A stretch of 64,000 nt of DNA from Hansschlegelia quercus (lineage in GTDB: Bacteria; Pseudomonadota; Alphaproteobacteria; Rhizobiales; Methylopilaceae), in contig NZ_SIUB01000001.1 of the NCBI RefSeq assembly GCF_004310425.1, positions 62,001-126,000 of the forward strand, in the 5' to 3' direction. The notes beneath the pieces are model-generated. The model made no database searches and had not been told where the DNA came from. It saw only the letters and a program-made list of their open reading frames with translations. Positions 17,756 through 26,475 of this stretch are shown in pieces. How positions within the stretch are numbered: position 1 is the first letter of the stretch; the number at the start of each line of letters is the position of its first letter. The position numbers were made by a program, and so were the translations under genes.

Positions 17756-18496
17756 ATGACCGAACCATTCGAACCAGTCACCGCCGCAATCCTCGTCATC
17801 GGCGATGAGGTGCTGTCGGGCCGCACGCGCGACACCAACAGCGGCCATATCGCGACTTATCTCACCGGCCTTGGGATCGACCTCAAGGAGATCCGCGTCG
17901 TCTCCGACGACGAGGCCTCGATCGTCGAAGCCGTGAACGCGCTGCGGGCTCGCTACACGTACGTCTTCACGACCGGAGGCATCGGCCCGACCCATGACGA
18001 CATCACAGCCGACGCGATCGCGATGGCCTTCGGGGTTGGCATCGACCACGACCCACGCGCCGTCGCCATGCTGCGCGAGCGCTTCACCGATCCGGCTGAC
18101 CTGAACGAGGGCCGCCTGCGGATGGCGCGCATTCCCTTCGGCGCGGAGCTCATCGCGAACCGCATCTCCAAGGCGCCGGGCTTCATCCTGGGCAACGTCA
18201 TGGTGATGGCCGGCGTGCCCTCGATCATGCAGGCGATGCTCGACGTGGTCGGCCCGACCCTCAAGACCGGTGTGGTCATCGAGAGCGCCACCATCCGCGC
18301 GGACGCCAAGGAGGGCGACATCGCGATGCCGCTAGCCGCGGTCCAGAGGGCGCATCCCGGCGTTGCGATCGGCAGCTACCCCTATGTCGACGAGACCGGC
18401 TTCAACACCAATCTCGTCCTGCGCTCGCGCGATGGCGAAGCCTTGGCTGCAGCCGCAAGAGCTGTCAAAGCCATGCTCTCAGCGCTGAGGAAATAG
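17756..18496 (+). CDS. Molybdopterin-binding (CinA N-terminal-like) protein
   Basis: 246 residues. It has the MoaB/Mog-like fold of the CinA N-terminal domain: AILVIGDEVLSGRTRDTNSG near residue 10, and VFTTGGIGPTHDDITADAIA near residue 70. The second half has KAPGFILGNVMVMAGVPSIM. The C-terminal PncC-type nicotinamide-nucleotide amidase domain of full CinA is absent, as in many proteobacterial members. The CinA N-terminal domain of some relatives has ADP-ribose pyrophosphatase activity, so a role in nucleotide housekeeping is possible but not shown here. It stands alone between the helicase terminator and a small gene. Confidence 0.85.
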   Translation: MTEPFEPVTAAILVIGDEVLSGRTRDTNSGHIATYLTGLGIDLKEIRVVSDDEASIVEAVNALRARYTYVFTTGGIGPTHDDITADAIAMAFGVGIDHDPRAVAMLRERFTDPADLNEGRLRMARIPFGAELIANRISKAPGFILGNVMVMAGVPSIMQAMLDVVGPTLKTGVVIESATIRADAKEGDIAMPLAAVQRAHPGVAIGSYPYVDETGFNTNLVLRSRDGEALAAAARAVKAMLSALRK

Positions 18497-18593
18497 AACA
18501 ACTTTAACGAAACGTGTCGCCCGCGGCACCCAAGTGCGAGCATTTTCGCATAGCTCGTGCGCAAGCTCCCGCATTGCGCCCCAAGCAGGAGAT

Positions 18594-18599
18594 TATACT
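18594..18599 (+). promoter_or_regulatory. Possible -10 element (TATACT) of the small gene at 18644
   Basis: TATACT matches the -10 consensus in five of six positions and would start transcription about 38 bases before the small gene's ATG. The nearest TTG-type -35 (TTGCGC at 18574) is only 14 bases away, so the full promoter is uncertain. Confidence 0.3.
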
Positions 18600-18643
18600 T
18601 TTGGCTTAGACGCAGAAGCGCGTCAGAGCTCAAGGAGAATGCC

Positions 18644-18856
18644 ATGGCCCGCAACATCTATCTGGCGACGGGCCGTCAGATGCCCGTTCTGCGCATGCCG
18701 GAGACGCTTCGTCGCGCGATCGACCTCGTGCAGAGCATCGCAGCCGCAGGGCGCGTCGGCGCGGCGGTTCGGGCGCATGCGGCCCCGCGGAAGTTCGACC
18801 TCGAGCAGGCCGGCCTCGAGCACGCGGAAGTTTTGACCCGCTATCGCGGGCTCTGA
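18644..18856 (+). CDS. Small basic hypothetical protein, 70 residues
   Basis: 70 residues (MARNIYLATGRQMPVLRMPE at the start). AAGGAG at 18632-18637, six bases before the ATG, is one of the best ribosome-binding sites in the window, and an intrinsic terminator follows 20 bases after the stop, so the gene looks like a stand-alone transcription unit. The protein is rich in Arg and Ala. A helix around LRRAIDLVQSIAAAGRVGAA is followed by FDLEQAGLEHAEVLTRYRG, which resembles the C-terminal fragment of some short DUF-type proteins. No membrane segment or known motif is visible. Function unknown. Confidence 0.7.
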   Translation: MARNIYLATGRQMPVLRMPETLRRAIDLVQSIAAAGRVGAAVRAHAAPRKFDLEQAGLEHAEVLTRYRGL

Positions 18857-18876
18857 GCGCAACCGCAATGATCGAA

Positions 18877-18904
18877 GCGCGTCGCTTTCGCGGCGCGCCG
18901 TTTT
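18877..18904 (+). terminator. Intrinsic terminator of the 70-residue gene
   Basis: GCGCGTCGC / GCGGCGCGC stem (9 bp with one G-U pair), TTTC loop, then CG and TTTT. It separates the small gene from the tRNA gene that starts 20 bases later. Confidence 0.75.
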
Positions 18905-18924
18905 CGTGCGATATCGCGCCACGG

Positions 18925-19009
18925 GCGGACGTGGCGAAACCGGTAGACGCACGAGACTTAAAATCTTGCGCCGCAAGGCGTGCGGGTTCGAGTCCCGCCG
19001 TCCGCACCA
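18925..19009 (+). tRNA. tRNA-Leu (anticodon UAA), CCA encoded
   Basis: 85 bases. The acceptor stem GCGGACG pairs with CGTCCGC, followed by A and an encoded CCA. The anticodon stem CGAGA/TCTTG holds the loop CTTAAAA, with anticodon TAA at 18959-18961. A long variable arm (GCGCCGCAAGGCGT) marks a class II tRNA, and GGGTTCGAGTCCC gives the T arm. It decodes UUA (and UUG by wobble), a rare codon in this GC-rich genome. Confidence 0.97.
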
Positions 19010-19070
19010 GCATTCACGAAAGCTTTAAACCCGGTGGCGCATCGCCGTCTGGCGCTATGTCCCGCCATCG

Positions 19071-19999
19071 ATGGTCGCCCGCCTTATCCGCTGCGCGCTC
19101 TGCGCCTCCGCCCTTGCCGTGGCCCCGCCTGCCGCAGCCCAGGGCTTTGGAACTGTAGAGCGTAACCAGACCGCCTACAGCGACGCGTTGCAGGGCCCCG
19201 TTACGTTTAACGTCTACCGGCCCGGGGACGACCCGCGGGGGGCGGAGCGCTGGCCGGTTCTCTATCTCCTTGAGGGACGTCCCGGCGACAGCGGGCTCCT
19301 CGATCTTGGGGCGGTCAACGAGATCGTCGATCAGGCGGTCGACGAGGGCGCGATCCCGCCAACGCTCGTCGTGATGCCGCAGTCGCCCTACAGCTGGTAC
19401 GTCGACAACCCCGATCCGGGGGGCGCCGGGATGGTGCGCACGGCGCTGATTCGCGACCTCGTTATCCGACTGCAGCGTGCCGCTCCGGCCGCGCTGTCGC
19501 AGGGCTCTCCATGGGGGGCTACGGCGCGCTGTTGTTCGCGATCGACCGCGCAGACGAATTCGTCGCCGCCGCCAGCTTCTCCGGCGCGATCGCGCCGCGG
19601 ATCCCGACGAACGATCCGGGACGGCTCAAACGAGCGAACGCTTTTTACGACGGGGCTTTCGGCAGGCCGCTATCGCGTGAGCGCTTCAACCAGTGGACGC
19701 TGTTTGAACGCCTTCCGGCCCTGCGAAGAGGGCCGAAGCCGGACATCTTCCTCGCAGTCGGCGACCGTGACCGCGGCGGCCTGCTTCAGACGACGACGCG
19801 CTTCCACATCGACCTTCTGCGCTTGGGCATAGACAGCACCTTTCGGGTTGGACCCGGCGGCCACGACTGGCCGACATGGCGTGCGAACCTCCTGGATGCG
19901 CTGCGCTGGCTTGGGCCTAGGCTCGATCCGACCTGCAGCGAGAACATCGTTGAGACGCATCCAAGTCCTAACTTCGAGCGACCGCGGCAGGCGCCGTGA
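19071..19999 (+). pseudogene. Secreted alpha/beta-hydrolase esterase, broken by a 19-base deletion
   Basis: The first part (from ATG 19071) has a signal peptide (SALAVAPPAAAQG) and WPVLYLLEGRPGD and SWYVDNPDPGGAGM, closely matching the intact paralog at 20113. After RDLV near 19463 the frame is wrong. The second part continues in another frame as PTAACRSGRAVAGLSMGGYG and runs to 19999 with FYDGAFGRPL, AVGDRDRGG and GGHDWPTWR. Comparing the bases after CGCGACCTCGT, the paralog has 22 bases where this copy has 3, before the shared CCGAC-GCAGC. The lesion is therefore a 19-base deletion that removes about seven residues and shifts frame ahead of the nucleophile serine. The catalytic triad is cut off from the signal peptide, so the gene should give no active esterase. 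Confidence 0.85.
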
Positions 20000-20112
20000 C
20001 GTTTTCGCACGTGACGTTCGCTGCAATGCGGCGTTAATGTTTTGTGACAGGCTCCCTGGTGACGGCACGCGCCGCCGGGTCAGCCGCTCCCGGCACTTCG
20101 CGAGCGCTCGCC

Positions 20113-21108
20113 ATGTGGTCAGTCCGCGCCTTGGTCGCAGCCTCAACCGCCTGCCTCGTGGCGGCGGTCTATCCGCTCGCAGCCGCGCCCCAGCCGCATA
20201 CCAGCAGCATCGTGACGCGCGGCCTCAAGGCCCCGAGCGCGGCGCTCGGTAAGTCGATCCGCTACAGCCTCTACAAGCCCGCCGAGGCGCCTCCTCCCGG
20301 TCAGCGCTGGCCGGTGCTCTATCTGCTACACGGCGGCGGACCGGGCGAAGCTGACTGGCTGGATGCCGGAGACCTGGCCAAGACGATGGATCGCGCGATC
20401 GCCGCGAAGAGGATTCCGCCGACCGTCGTCGTTATGCCGCTGGCCGGCAACAGTTGGTACGTGAACAATCCCGATCCCGGCGGCGAAGGCATGATGGCGA
20501 CGGCCATCACGCGCGACCTCGTCGATGCGGTCGACTCGAGCCTTCCGACCGCAGCCTGCCGCTCCGGACGCGCGGTCGCGGGGCTGTCGATGGGGGGCTA
20601 TGGCGCTCTGCTTTACGCGTTCGACCACCCGCGCGAATTCGGTTCAGCGATCAGCCTGTCCGGCAGCATCATCCAGCCGATCAGACCCGAGATGACCAAC
20701 CGGCTGAAGCGCGCGAAGAATTTCTACGACGGCGCGTTCGGCGCGCCCTTCAAGGTCGGCCGGTTCAACGCCTGGAATCTGTTCCCGCGCGTATCGACGC
20801 TCGGTCTTGGCGAGACGCCGAAGCCAGCCGTGTACCTGAACGCCGGCGACAACGACCTCGGCGGCATCATCCAGGGCACGACCGAGTTGCACCTCGCTCT
20901 GCTCCGGCGACACGTGGACAGCACGCTCAGGATCGTCGACGGCCGGCACGAATGGGCGCTTTGGCGGCGGGAGCTCGGTCCAGCGCTCGCCTGGCTCGGG
21001 CCCCGGCTTGACACGACCTGTGGCGGAGAGCCCGTCGACCGCGTCGCGGCGGCGCCCCAGAAGCAGGCGGACAGCGGAGAGTCGACGACGAAGGTCGAGA
21101 CGCACTGA
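20113..21108 (+). CDS. Secreted alpha/beta-hydrolase-fold esterase (esterase D / PF00756-like)
   Basis: 331 residues. The signal peptide is MWSVRALVAASTACLVAAVY with cleavage expected after LAAA. The core has VLYLLHGGGPGEADW (oxyanion region), the nucleophile elbow GLSMGGYG near residue 165, the acidic residue in YLNAGDNDLGG and the histidine in DGRHEWALW. The order fits PF00756-type esterases such as tributyrin esterase and antigen 85. It should act in the periplasm or outside on an acyl ester; the substrate is unknown. It is a tandem paralog of the broken gene upstream. The reading frame is open 23 codons further up, but the ATG at 20113 gives a normal signal peptide. Confidence 0.82.
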   Translation: MWSVRALVAASTACLVAAVYPLAAAPQPHTSSIVTRGLKAPSAALGKSIRYSLYKPAEAPPPGQRWPVLYLLHGGGPGEADWLDAGDLAKTMDRAIAAKRIPPTVVVMPLAGNSWYVNNPDPGGEGMMATAITRDLVDAVDSSLPTAACRSGRAVAGLSMGGYGALLYAFDHPREFGSAISLSGSIIQPIRPEMTNRLKRAKNFYDGAFGAPFKVGRFNAWNLFPRVSTLGLGETPKPAVYLNAGDNDLGGIIQGTTELHLALLRRHVDSTLRIVDGRHEWALWRRELGPALAWLGPRLDTTCGGEPVDRVAAAPQKQADSGESTTKVETH

Positions 21109-21147
21109 AGGGCTGGCGGGCTGCTGCGCTTCGGCCCCCGGACGCCC

Positions 21148-21681
21148 TCAGAGCTCCAGCGTCTTCTCGAACACTGTGAGGCCGGTCAGGCAATCCTCCA
21201 TCGCCCTGCGGGCGCGCGGACGCGGACAGTCGAGGGCCTTAGCGACCGTCTCCAGCCGGTGGTTCGGCACGTCTCTGATCCGCGACTGCGCGAAGCGCAT
21301 GGCGCACACCGTCGTCGGCGGAGCCGTCAGTCCCTCCCGCTCGGCTTCGGCGACAAGGAAGGCGTGGTCGAAGCCGATATTGTAGGCGACCAGAGGATCG
21401 TCCCCGACGAAGGCGAAGAAGGCGTCGAGCGCCTCGCGGGCGTCGGGGGCCTCCGCGAACGCTGCGTCGTCGAGGCCCGTCATGGCGCGCACGAAGGCCG
21501 GGATGGCTCGGTCAGGCTTCACGAGCGTCTGGAAAGTTTCGAGCTCGCCCGTGTTTCTATCAAAGCGCAGCGCAGCGATCTCGATGATCCGGTCGCGCTT
21601 CGGCGTCAGCCCGGTGGTTTCCAGATCGAAGAAGACGTAGGGCGTCTCGCCGGCGGCGATGCTTTCGAGGGGCGTCGACAT
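21148..21681 (-). CDS. DnaQ-like 3'-5' exonuclease
   Basis: 177 residues from ATG 21681. It is a DEDDh exonuclease: Exo I is YVFFDLETTGLTPKRDRIIE (DxE), Exo II is LVAYNIGFDHAFLVAEAE (N-x3-D type), and Exo III is HRLETVAKAL followed by RARRAMEDCLTGL, where the HxxxxD-like pattern appears as RRAMED rather than a clean H-x4-D. The family includes polymerase III epsilon proofreaders and stand-alone exonucleases; this short protein without a polymerase partner is probably a stand-alone nuclease. The frame is open to a TTG at 21753 that has AAGGAG only two bases upstream, so a 201-residue form is possible. It is divergent from aroC. Confidence 0.82.
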   Translation of the reverse strand: MSTPLESIAAGETPYVFFDLETTGLTPKRDRIIEIAALRFDRNTGELETFQTLVKPDRAIPAFVRAMTGLDDAAFAEAPDAREALDAFFAFVGDDPLVAYNIGFDHAFLVAEAEREGLTAPPTTVCAMRFAQSRIRDVPNHRLETVAKALDCPRPRARRAMEDCLTGLTVFEKTLEL

Positions 21682-21844
21682 GGATATGTGGAGTCCGGGG
21701 GAATCGGCGGAAACGCTCGCGAAGCTTAGCGCGAAGTTCGCCGCTCGCCGCAACTCTCCTTAGGAGAACCCCAGGCCTGCGCCGAAGTTTCGGTGGACAG
21801 CGCCGCTTTTCGGGAGCCTTCAGCCGTGGCATAGCCTCGCGCTT

Positions 21845-22933
21845 ATGTCCCACAACACGTTCGGCCACCTTTTCCGGGTCACCACATTCGGCGAGAGCCA
21901 CGGACCCGCCATCGGCGCGGTGGTCGACGGCTGTCCGCCGCGCCTCTCCTTTCGGCGCGAGGATGTGCAGGCCGCGCTCGACCGCCGTCGGCCGGGTCAG
22001 TCCCGCTTCACGACGCAACGCCGCGAGCCCGACGAGGTCGAGATCCTGTCCGGCGTGATCGAGGCCGAAGACGGGACGCTGACCACGACCGGCACGCCGA
22101 TCGCGCTCATGATCCGCAACGTCGACCAGCGATCGAAGGATTATTCCAACATCGCCCGGAGCTTCCGACCGGGCCACGCCGACTTCACCTACATCGCAAA
22201 ATACGGCGTGCGGGACCATCGCGGCGGCGGGCGCTCCTCGGCGCGGGAGACCGCGAGCCGGGTCGCGGCGGGCGCCATCGCATCCCTCGTGATCCCCGGC
22301 GTCGAGATCAGCGCGGCGCTTGTCGCGATGGGCGAGATCGAGATCGATCGCGCCCGCTGGGATTGGGAGGAAGTCGACCGCAACCCCTTCTTCTGCCCGG
22401 ATCCTGTCGCGGCCAAGGAGATGGAAGGCTATCTCGACGGTCTCCGGAAATCCGGCTCCTCGGTCGGCGCGACCATTGAGGTCGTAGCCGAGGGCGTGCC
22501 GCCCGGTCTCGGCGCGCCGATTTACGGCAAGCTGGATGCCGAGCTCGCCAGCGCGCTCATGAGCATCAATGCGGTGAAGGGCGTGGAGATCGGCGCAGGC
22601 ATGGCGGCGTCGCGGCTGACCGGCGAGCAGAACGCCGACGAGATGCGGGTGGGGCCCGATGGCGAGCCGATCTTCCTGTCGAACAACGCGGGCGGCGTGC
22701 TGGGCGGCATCGCCACCGGGCAGCCGATCGTGGCGCGCTTTGCGGTCAAACCGACGTCCTCGATCCTGACGCCGAAGCAGTCGCTGAACGAGGCCGGTGA
22801 AGAGGTCGATGTCTCGACAAAGGGCCGCCATGATCCCTGCGTCGGCATCCGCGCCGTGCCTGTCGGCGAGGCGATGATGGCGATCGTGCTCGCCGACCAG
22901 ACGCTCCGCAACCGCGGACAGAACGGCGGCTGA
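21845..22933 (+). CDS. aroC: Chorismate synthase
   Basis: 362 residues. Family signatures: [19 protein letters not shown] near residue 14, [18 protein letters not shown] near residue 48, [20 protein letters not shown] near residue 107 and [18 protein letters not shown] near residue 128. It converts EPSP to chorismate, using reduced FMN, as the last common step of aromatic amino acid synthesis. In related Hyphomicrobiales aroC often lies beside fabI, pdxH and the mutase-like gene. Here it is some 15 kb away from that block. A strong terminator lies 135 bases downstream. Confidence 0.97.
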   Translation: MSHNTFGHLFRVTTFGESHGPAIGAVVDGCPPRLSFRREDVQAALDRRRPGQSRFTTQRREPDEVEILSGVIEAEDGTLTTTGTPIALMIRNVDQRSKDYSNIARSFRPGHADFTYIAKYGVRDHRGGGRSSARETASRVAAGAIASLVIPGVEISAALVAMGEIEIDRARWDWEEVDRNPFFCPDPVAAKEMEGYLDGLRKSGSSVGATIEVVAEGVPPGLGAPIYGKLDAELASALMSINAVKGVEIGAGMAASRLTGEQNADEMRVGPDGEPIFLSNNAGGVLGGIATGQPIVARFAVKPTSSILTPKQSLNEAGEEVDVSTKGRHDPCVGIRAVPVGEAMMAIVLADQTLRNRGQNGG

Positions 22934-23068
22934 TCCTCGATCGCCGGATTTCACTACCCCACAAGGACTTGCGCCAATTTTTGGGCTTGCAATCCAGGAC
23001 GTGTTCTGGCCCGTATCCACCCTCAGAACGTCAGGGCATCTTGCCAGGGCGTCGATCAACTGATGACC

Positions 23069-23107
23069 CCGCCGGCGCGGCATGCAGTCCCGCGTCGGCG
23101 GTTTTTT
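23069..23107 (+). terminator. Intrinsic terminator after aroC
   Basis: A 12-bp stem CCGCCGGCGCGG / CCGCGTCGGCGG (one G-U pair) with a nine-base loop, followed by TTTTTT. It lies 135 bases after the aroC stop and its T-run overlaps the last codons of the convergent ycjF-like gene. Confidence 0.9.
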
Positions 23108-24140
23108 ATTCGGGCTTCGCCGAAGTCCTATCGAAGAGGTTTCCCGCCACCTCACGGACCGAGGGCGGACGCCGCTCGACGAAGGGCATCGGCCGACAGA
23201 CCGCGATGGCGGCGAGGCCGACTCGGGCGGTCAGGATTCCGTTGAGCACCCCCTCCCCGAGGCGCGCCGAGATCTTCGCTGCGAGGCCGTGGCCGAGCGC
23301 CTGCTCGAGCAAACCGTCGCCGACGCCCATGCCGCCGGTGACCGCGAGATGCGCGCCAACATGCTTGGCGAGCTTGAGGAAGCCGAGCGTGCCCGGCCGG
23401 CCGCCATAGATCATGCCGATGCGGCGGATCAGCCGCATCGATTCGATCAGCACCACCGCAAGATCGACCAGCGCCCGCGGCGAAACGGCGGTGACCACCG
23501 ATACCCGCTTCGAGGCGGCGGCGATCGCCCGCGTCGCTTCGCGGTCGAGTGGCTCCATCAGCTCACGCTCCACGATCCGAAGCCGGTCCGACCCATCGAC
23601 GATCTCGTCGTCGTTGGAGGCGATGGCCGCGCGCGCCCGAGCGGTTTCGGGCCGCGTGGCGTAGAGCGTCACGACCTCGCTCGTGACCTTGCGCGCCGCC
23701 TTGGCGTCGTCGGTCTTGTGGGTCTCTTCCACCGAAGCGCGGAGATCCTCGATCTTGCCGAGCCGCATCAAGGCAAGCGCTTCGCGCATCACGATCGCAA
23801 GCGCCGCCAAGCCCGCAAGCGCGGCGAGGCCGAGCGCGATCCAGCCGAGCCAGTCGGAGCGGGCGAACAGATCCTCCACCACCCGCGTCGCCCAGAGGCC
23901 GACGGCCATGGAGCCGAGCGCGCCGAGCGCGCCCCAGAACAGGCCGCCTAGAGTCAGTTTCTTCCGGCGCGGCTTGACGGGAATGGCCGCGGGCTCGGCT
24001 TCGAACGGGTCCGGATCAGCCGTCAGCACGACGCCGCCCCGGACGGTCGAGGTCGCCTCGTCGGGACGAGCGAGCGTGACCGCGGGATCGTTCAGCCGGA
24101 AGGCCGCAGGCCGGCGTGGGCTTTGCGTCTGTTCATTCAC
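23106..24140 (-). CDS. ycjF: YcjF family (TIGR01620/DUF697) membrane protein
   Basis: 344 residues. The N-terminus is polar and proline-rich. Two membrane segments follow, LGGLFWGALGALGSMAVGLW near residue 70 and LGWIALGLAALAGLAALAIV near residue 100. The cytosolic remainder matches the YcjF/DUF697 pattern, with AISPRALVDLAVVLIESMRL near residue 240, the glycine-rich MIYGGRPGTLGFLKLAKHVG, and the C-terminal AVTGGMGVGDGLLEQALGHG. The molecular role is unknown. Its start overlaps the ycjX stop by four bases, as in the conserved ycjX-ycjF pair of many proteobacteria. Confidence 0.9.
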   Translation of the reverse strand: MNEQTQSPRRPAAFRLNDPAVTLARPDEATSTVRGGVVLTADPDPFEAEPAAIPVKPRRKKLTLGGLFWGALGALGSMAVGLWATRVVEDLFARSDWLGWIALGLAALAGLAALAIVMREALALMRLGKIEDLRASVEETHKTDDAKAARKVTSEVVTLYATRPETARARAAIASNDDEIVDGSDRLRIVERELMEPLDREATRAIAAASKRVSVVTAVSPRALVDLAVVLIESMRLIRRIGMIYGGRPGTLGFLKLAKHVGAHLAVTGGMGVGDGLLEQALGHGLAAKISARLGEGVLNGILTARVGLAAIAVCRPMPFVERRPPSVREVAGNLFDRTSAKPE

Positions 24141-25609
24141 GCCAGCGCGTCTCCGATCAGGAATTCCAGCGTGCGGTCCAGCCGGATATGGGGCAGTTGC
24201 GCCGGACCGCCCGCGGCGACGATCTTTGGCGGGCGGAACTTCACGAAGCGGATGTCGCCGTCGGCCTCGCTCACGGTGCGCCCGCGATAGCCGCCGCTTC
24301 GAAGCGCGACTTCGGGATCGGTCGGCAGGTCGCCGGGGAACACCGCGATCTCCTCCTCGCCATCGAAATGCTGCCCTCCGGAGCCTTCGCCCACCTCGGG
24401 CACGCCGACGATGACCGGAAGTTCGTCCCTGCCCTGCCGGACCGTCGCCTCGCGGGTCGCGCGCACCGCGGCGAGCGCGACGACATCGACGGTCGCGCCG
24501 CCGAACTCCGCGCGTTCGATCGCGCGCCCGACCAGACGCCGCAGAATTGCTTCCAGCCGGTCATGGCTGGTGTGATGAAGGTGATCGGCCTTGGTGGCGG
24601 CGAACAGCAGCCGGTCGACGCGCGGCCGGAACAGGCTCGACAGCCATGAGTTCTGGCCGTGACGAAACGCCTGCAGCACGTCGGAGAGCGCAGTCTCGAG
24701 ATCGGCCACCGCCTCCGGTCCGGCGTTCAGCGCCGCGAGCGCGTCCACCAGGACGACCTGGCGATCGAGCCTCGAGAAGTGGTCGCGGAAGAACGGCTTC
24801 ACGATATGGCTGCGATAGGCCTCGTAGCGCCGCTCCATCATCGCCCAGATCGAGCCCGACGGCGCGTCGCCCTCCGCCGGCAGCGCGAGCGGGGCGAAGG
24901 TCAGCGCGGGACTACCCTCCATATCGCCCGGCATCAGGAAGCGCCCCGGCGGCAGCGTCGAGAGCGCGACGCGGTCGGCGCGGCCGGCGCGGAGATAGGC
25001 GGTGAAGCGGGCTGCCGCTTCACGCGCGACGCTTTCGTTCTCCTTCGCGAGCGGGTCCACCGTCGCGAGATGGGCTCGCCAGGGCTCGGCGATCGGCGCT
25101 CGCGTCGTCCCGTTGGAGGTCTCGACCGTGCGGCGCGACCAGGTGCGGAAATCCTGGCTGAGCAGCGCGAGATCGAGCAGCCATTCGCCGGGATAGTCGA
25201 CGATGTCGAGGGTCAGCTTGCGGCCGGGCCGCGAGCTGGAGAAGAAGCCGCGGCTTTCGAAGTCCACGACAACGCGGAGCTCGGAGATGCGGTTGGTGGA
25301 TTCGGGCCAAGCGCGATCGGAAGCGAGCAGCGCGCCGAGATGGCGTTCGACCTCGAAGCGCGGCACCGCGTCGTCCGGCTGCGGCGCGAGCCTGGCGCCC
25401 GCCACCCTGCCCTGCGCATAGGCGCGGAACGCCGGCAGCCGTCCGCCGCTTGTCAGCGCCTGGACGAGCGCGGTCAGAAATACCGTCTTCCCGGCGCGAG
25501 AGAGACCTGTCACGCCCAGACGGATAGTAGGATCGAGCGCGCCGGCCGCGGCGTCCGCCAGGCTGCGCGCGACGATCCGGGCTTCGTCGAGCCAGCTTTC
25601 GAGGCTCAT
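24137..25609 (-). CDS. ycjX: YcjX family P-loop NTPase (DUF463)
   Basis: 490 residues. The Walker A loop is LGVTGLSRAGKTVFLTALVQ near residue 30. A Walker B/switch-like DIVDYPGEWLLDLALL lies near residue 130 and the G4-like segment LFAATKADHLHHTSHDRLE near residue 350. These are YcjX/DUF463 features; structural work on a family member reports GTPase-like activity, with a stress link in enteric bacteria. Membrane partnership with the YcjF-like protein is inferred from the conserved adjacency. It overlaps sixA by four bases (ATGA) and ycjF by four, forming a coupled three-gene unit. Confidence 0.93.
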   Translation of the reverse strand: MSLESWLDEARIVARSLADAAAGALDPTIRLGVTGLSRAGKTVFLTALVQALTSGGRLPAFRAYAQGRVAGARLAPQPDDAVPRFEVERHLGALLASDRAWPESTNRISELRVVVDFESRGFFSSSRPGRKLTLDIVDYPGEWLLDLALLSQDFRTWSRRTVETSNGTTRAPIAEPWRAHLATVDPLAKENESVAREAAARFTAYLRAGRADRVALSTLPPGRFLMPGDMEGSPALTFAPLALPAEGDAPSGSIWAMMERRYEAYRSHIVKPFFRDHFSRLDRQVVLVDALAALNAGPEAVADLETALSDVLQAFRHGQNSWLSSLFRPRVDRLLFAATKADHLHHTSHDRLEAILRRLVGRAIERAEFGGATVDVVALAAVRATREATVRQGRDELPVIVGVPEVGEGSGGQHFDGEEEIAVFPGDLPTDPEVALRSGGYRGRTVSEADGDIRFVKFRPPKIVAAGGPAQLPHIRLDRTLEFLIGDALA

Positions 25610-26133
25610 TGCGCCCCGATCCCGAGACCACGCGGCGTGACGAACCGGTCGAGCCTCCCCCCGCCGGGCTTGAGGGCGGACCAGTCGTCGATGGGGAAGT
25701 CGAAAACGGCGATGGCCGCGGTCGGAAACTTCTCCGAAAGTAAACGCCGCGCCTCCGGATCGCCTTTCGTCGCAAGTACTTTTGCCAACTGTTCCAAACC
25801 GGGATTGTGGCCCACGATCATCAGTGTCTGGACAGATCTGTCCACGCTCTTCACCAGCGTGAGGAGTGTTTTGGGGGACGATTCGTAGATGTCCGCTTCG
25901 AACCGCTCAGGCGGCGATGGCGAAAACGCTTTGGCGGCGAGCGCCCAAGTCTCGCGCGTCCGCTGGGCGGTCGAGCAGAGCGTCAGGTCCGGGCGGAAGC
26001 CGCGCCCGGCGAGCCACGCGCCCATGGGGGGCGCAGCCCGGCGGCCGCGCGTCGCGAGCGCCCGGTCATGGTCGTCGACGTCGCCCTCCGGCCAATCGGA
26101 TTTCGCGTGGCGGAACAGGATCAGTCGGCGCAT
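25606..26133 (-). CDS. SixA-family histidine phosphatase
   Basis: 175 residues from MRRLILFRHAKSDWPEGD. The RHG-type catalytic motif FRHAKSDW sits at residue 7 (His at residue 8), with RGRRAAPPMGAWL, LCSTAQRTRETW and a second catalytic histidine in VQTLMIVGHNPGLEQLA near residue 118. The branch resembles SixA, which removes phosphate from Hpt domains. That makes the neighbouring divergent Hpt protein at 26476 a plausible target, though adjacency alone does not prove it. The start was chosen because homology begins there; the frame is open a further 40 codons upstream. Confidence 0.85.
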   Translation of the reverse strand: MRRLILFRHAKSDWPEGDVDDHDRALATRGRRAAPPMGAWLAGRGFRPDLTLCSTAQRTRETWALAAKAFSPSPPERFEADIYESSPKTLLTLVKSVDRSVQTLMIVGHNPGLEQLAKVLATKGDPEARRLLSEKFPTAAIAVFDFPIDDWSALKPGGGRLDRFVTPRGLGIGAQ

Positions 26134-26475
26134 GGGACTCCCGCAAGACGGTCGCGCGAGCGGCCGCTGCGCGACGCTGGAGATGGTGAGCGAATCCTTG
26201 CTTCTCAACCATGTTTCTTCACCGCCCGCTAACCCTTGCGGGGCGACCGTCATTGTGCAGCGCAGTGAACGGCTGATGAACGGTCAGTTGCTCAAGGGTT
26301 CAAACAACTGGGCGCAATCTGGAAGGCGTTGCGAATTGGCCACGGCGCACCGAAAGAAAAAGACCGTAGCGAATGTTGAACCATTGACGCCGCAATCTCG
26401 ACATGACGGTCGAGCTAAACACGAGGAGTCGTCCCGCAGCGTGACTCTAAAGCGGGATCGGAGCGTGAAGTCACA

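Noticed and set aside
19455-19515. Programmed frameshift in the first esterase
   Set aside because: There is no slippery sequence; comparison with the tandem paralog shows a missing 19-base segment.
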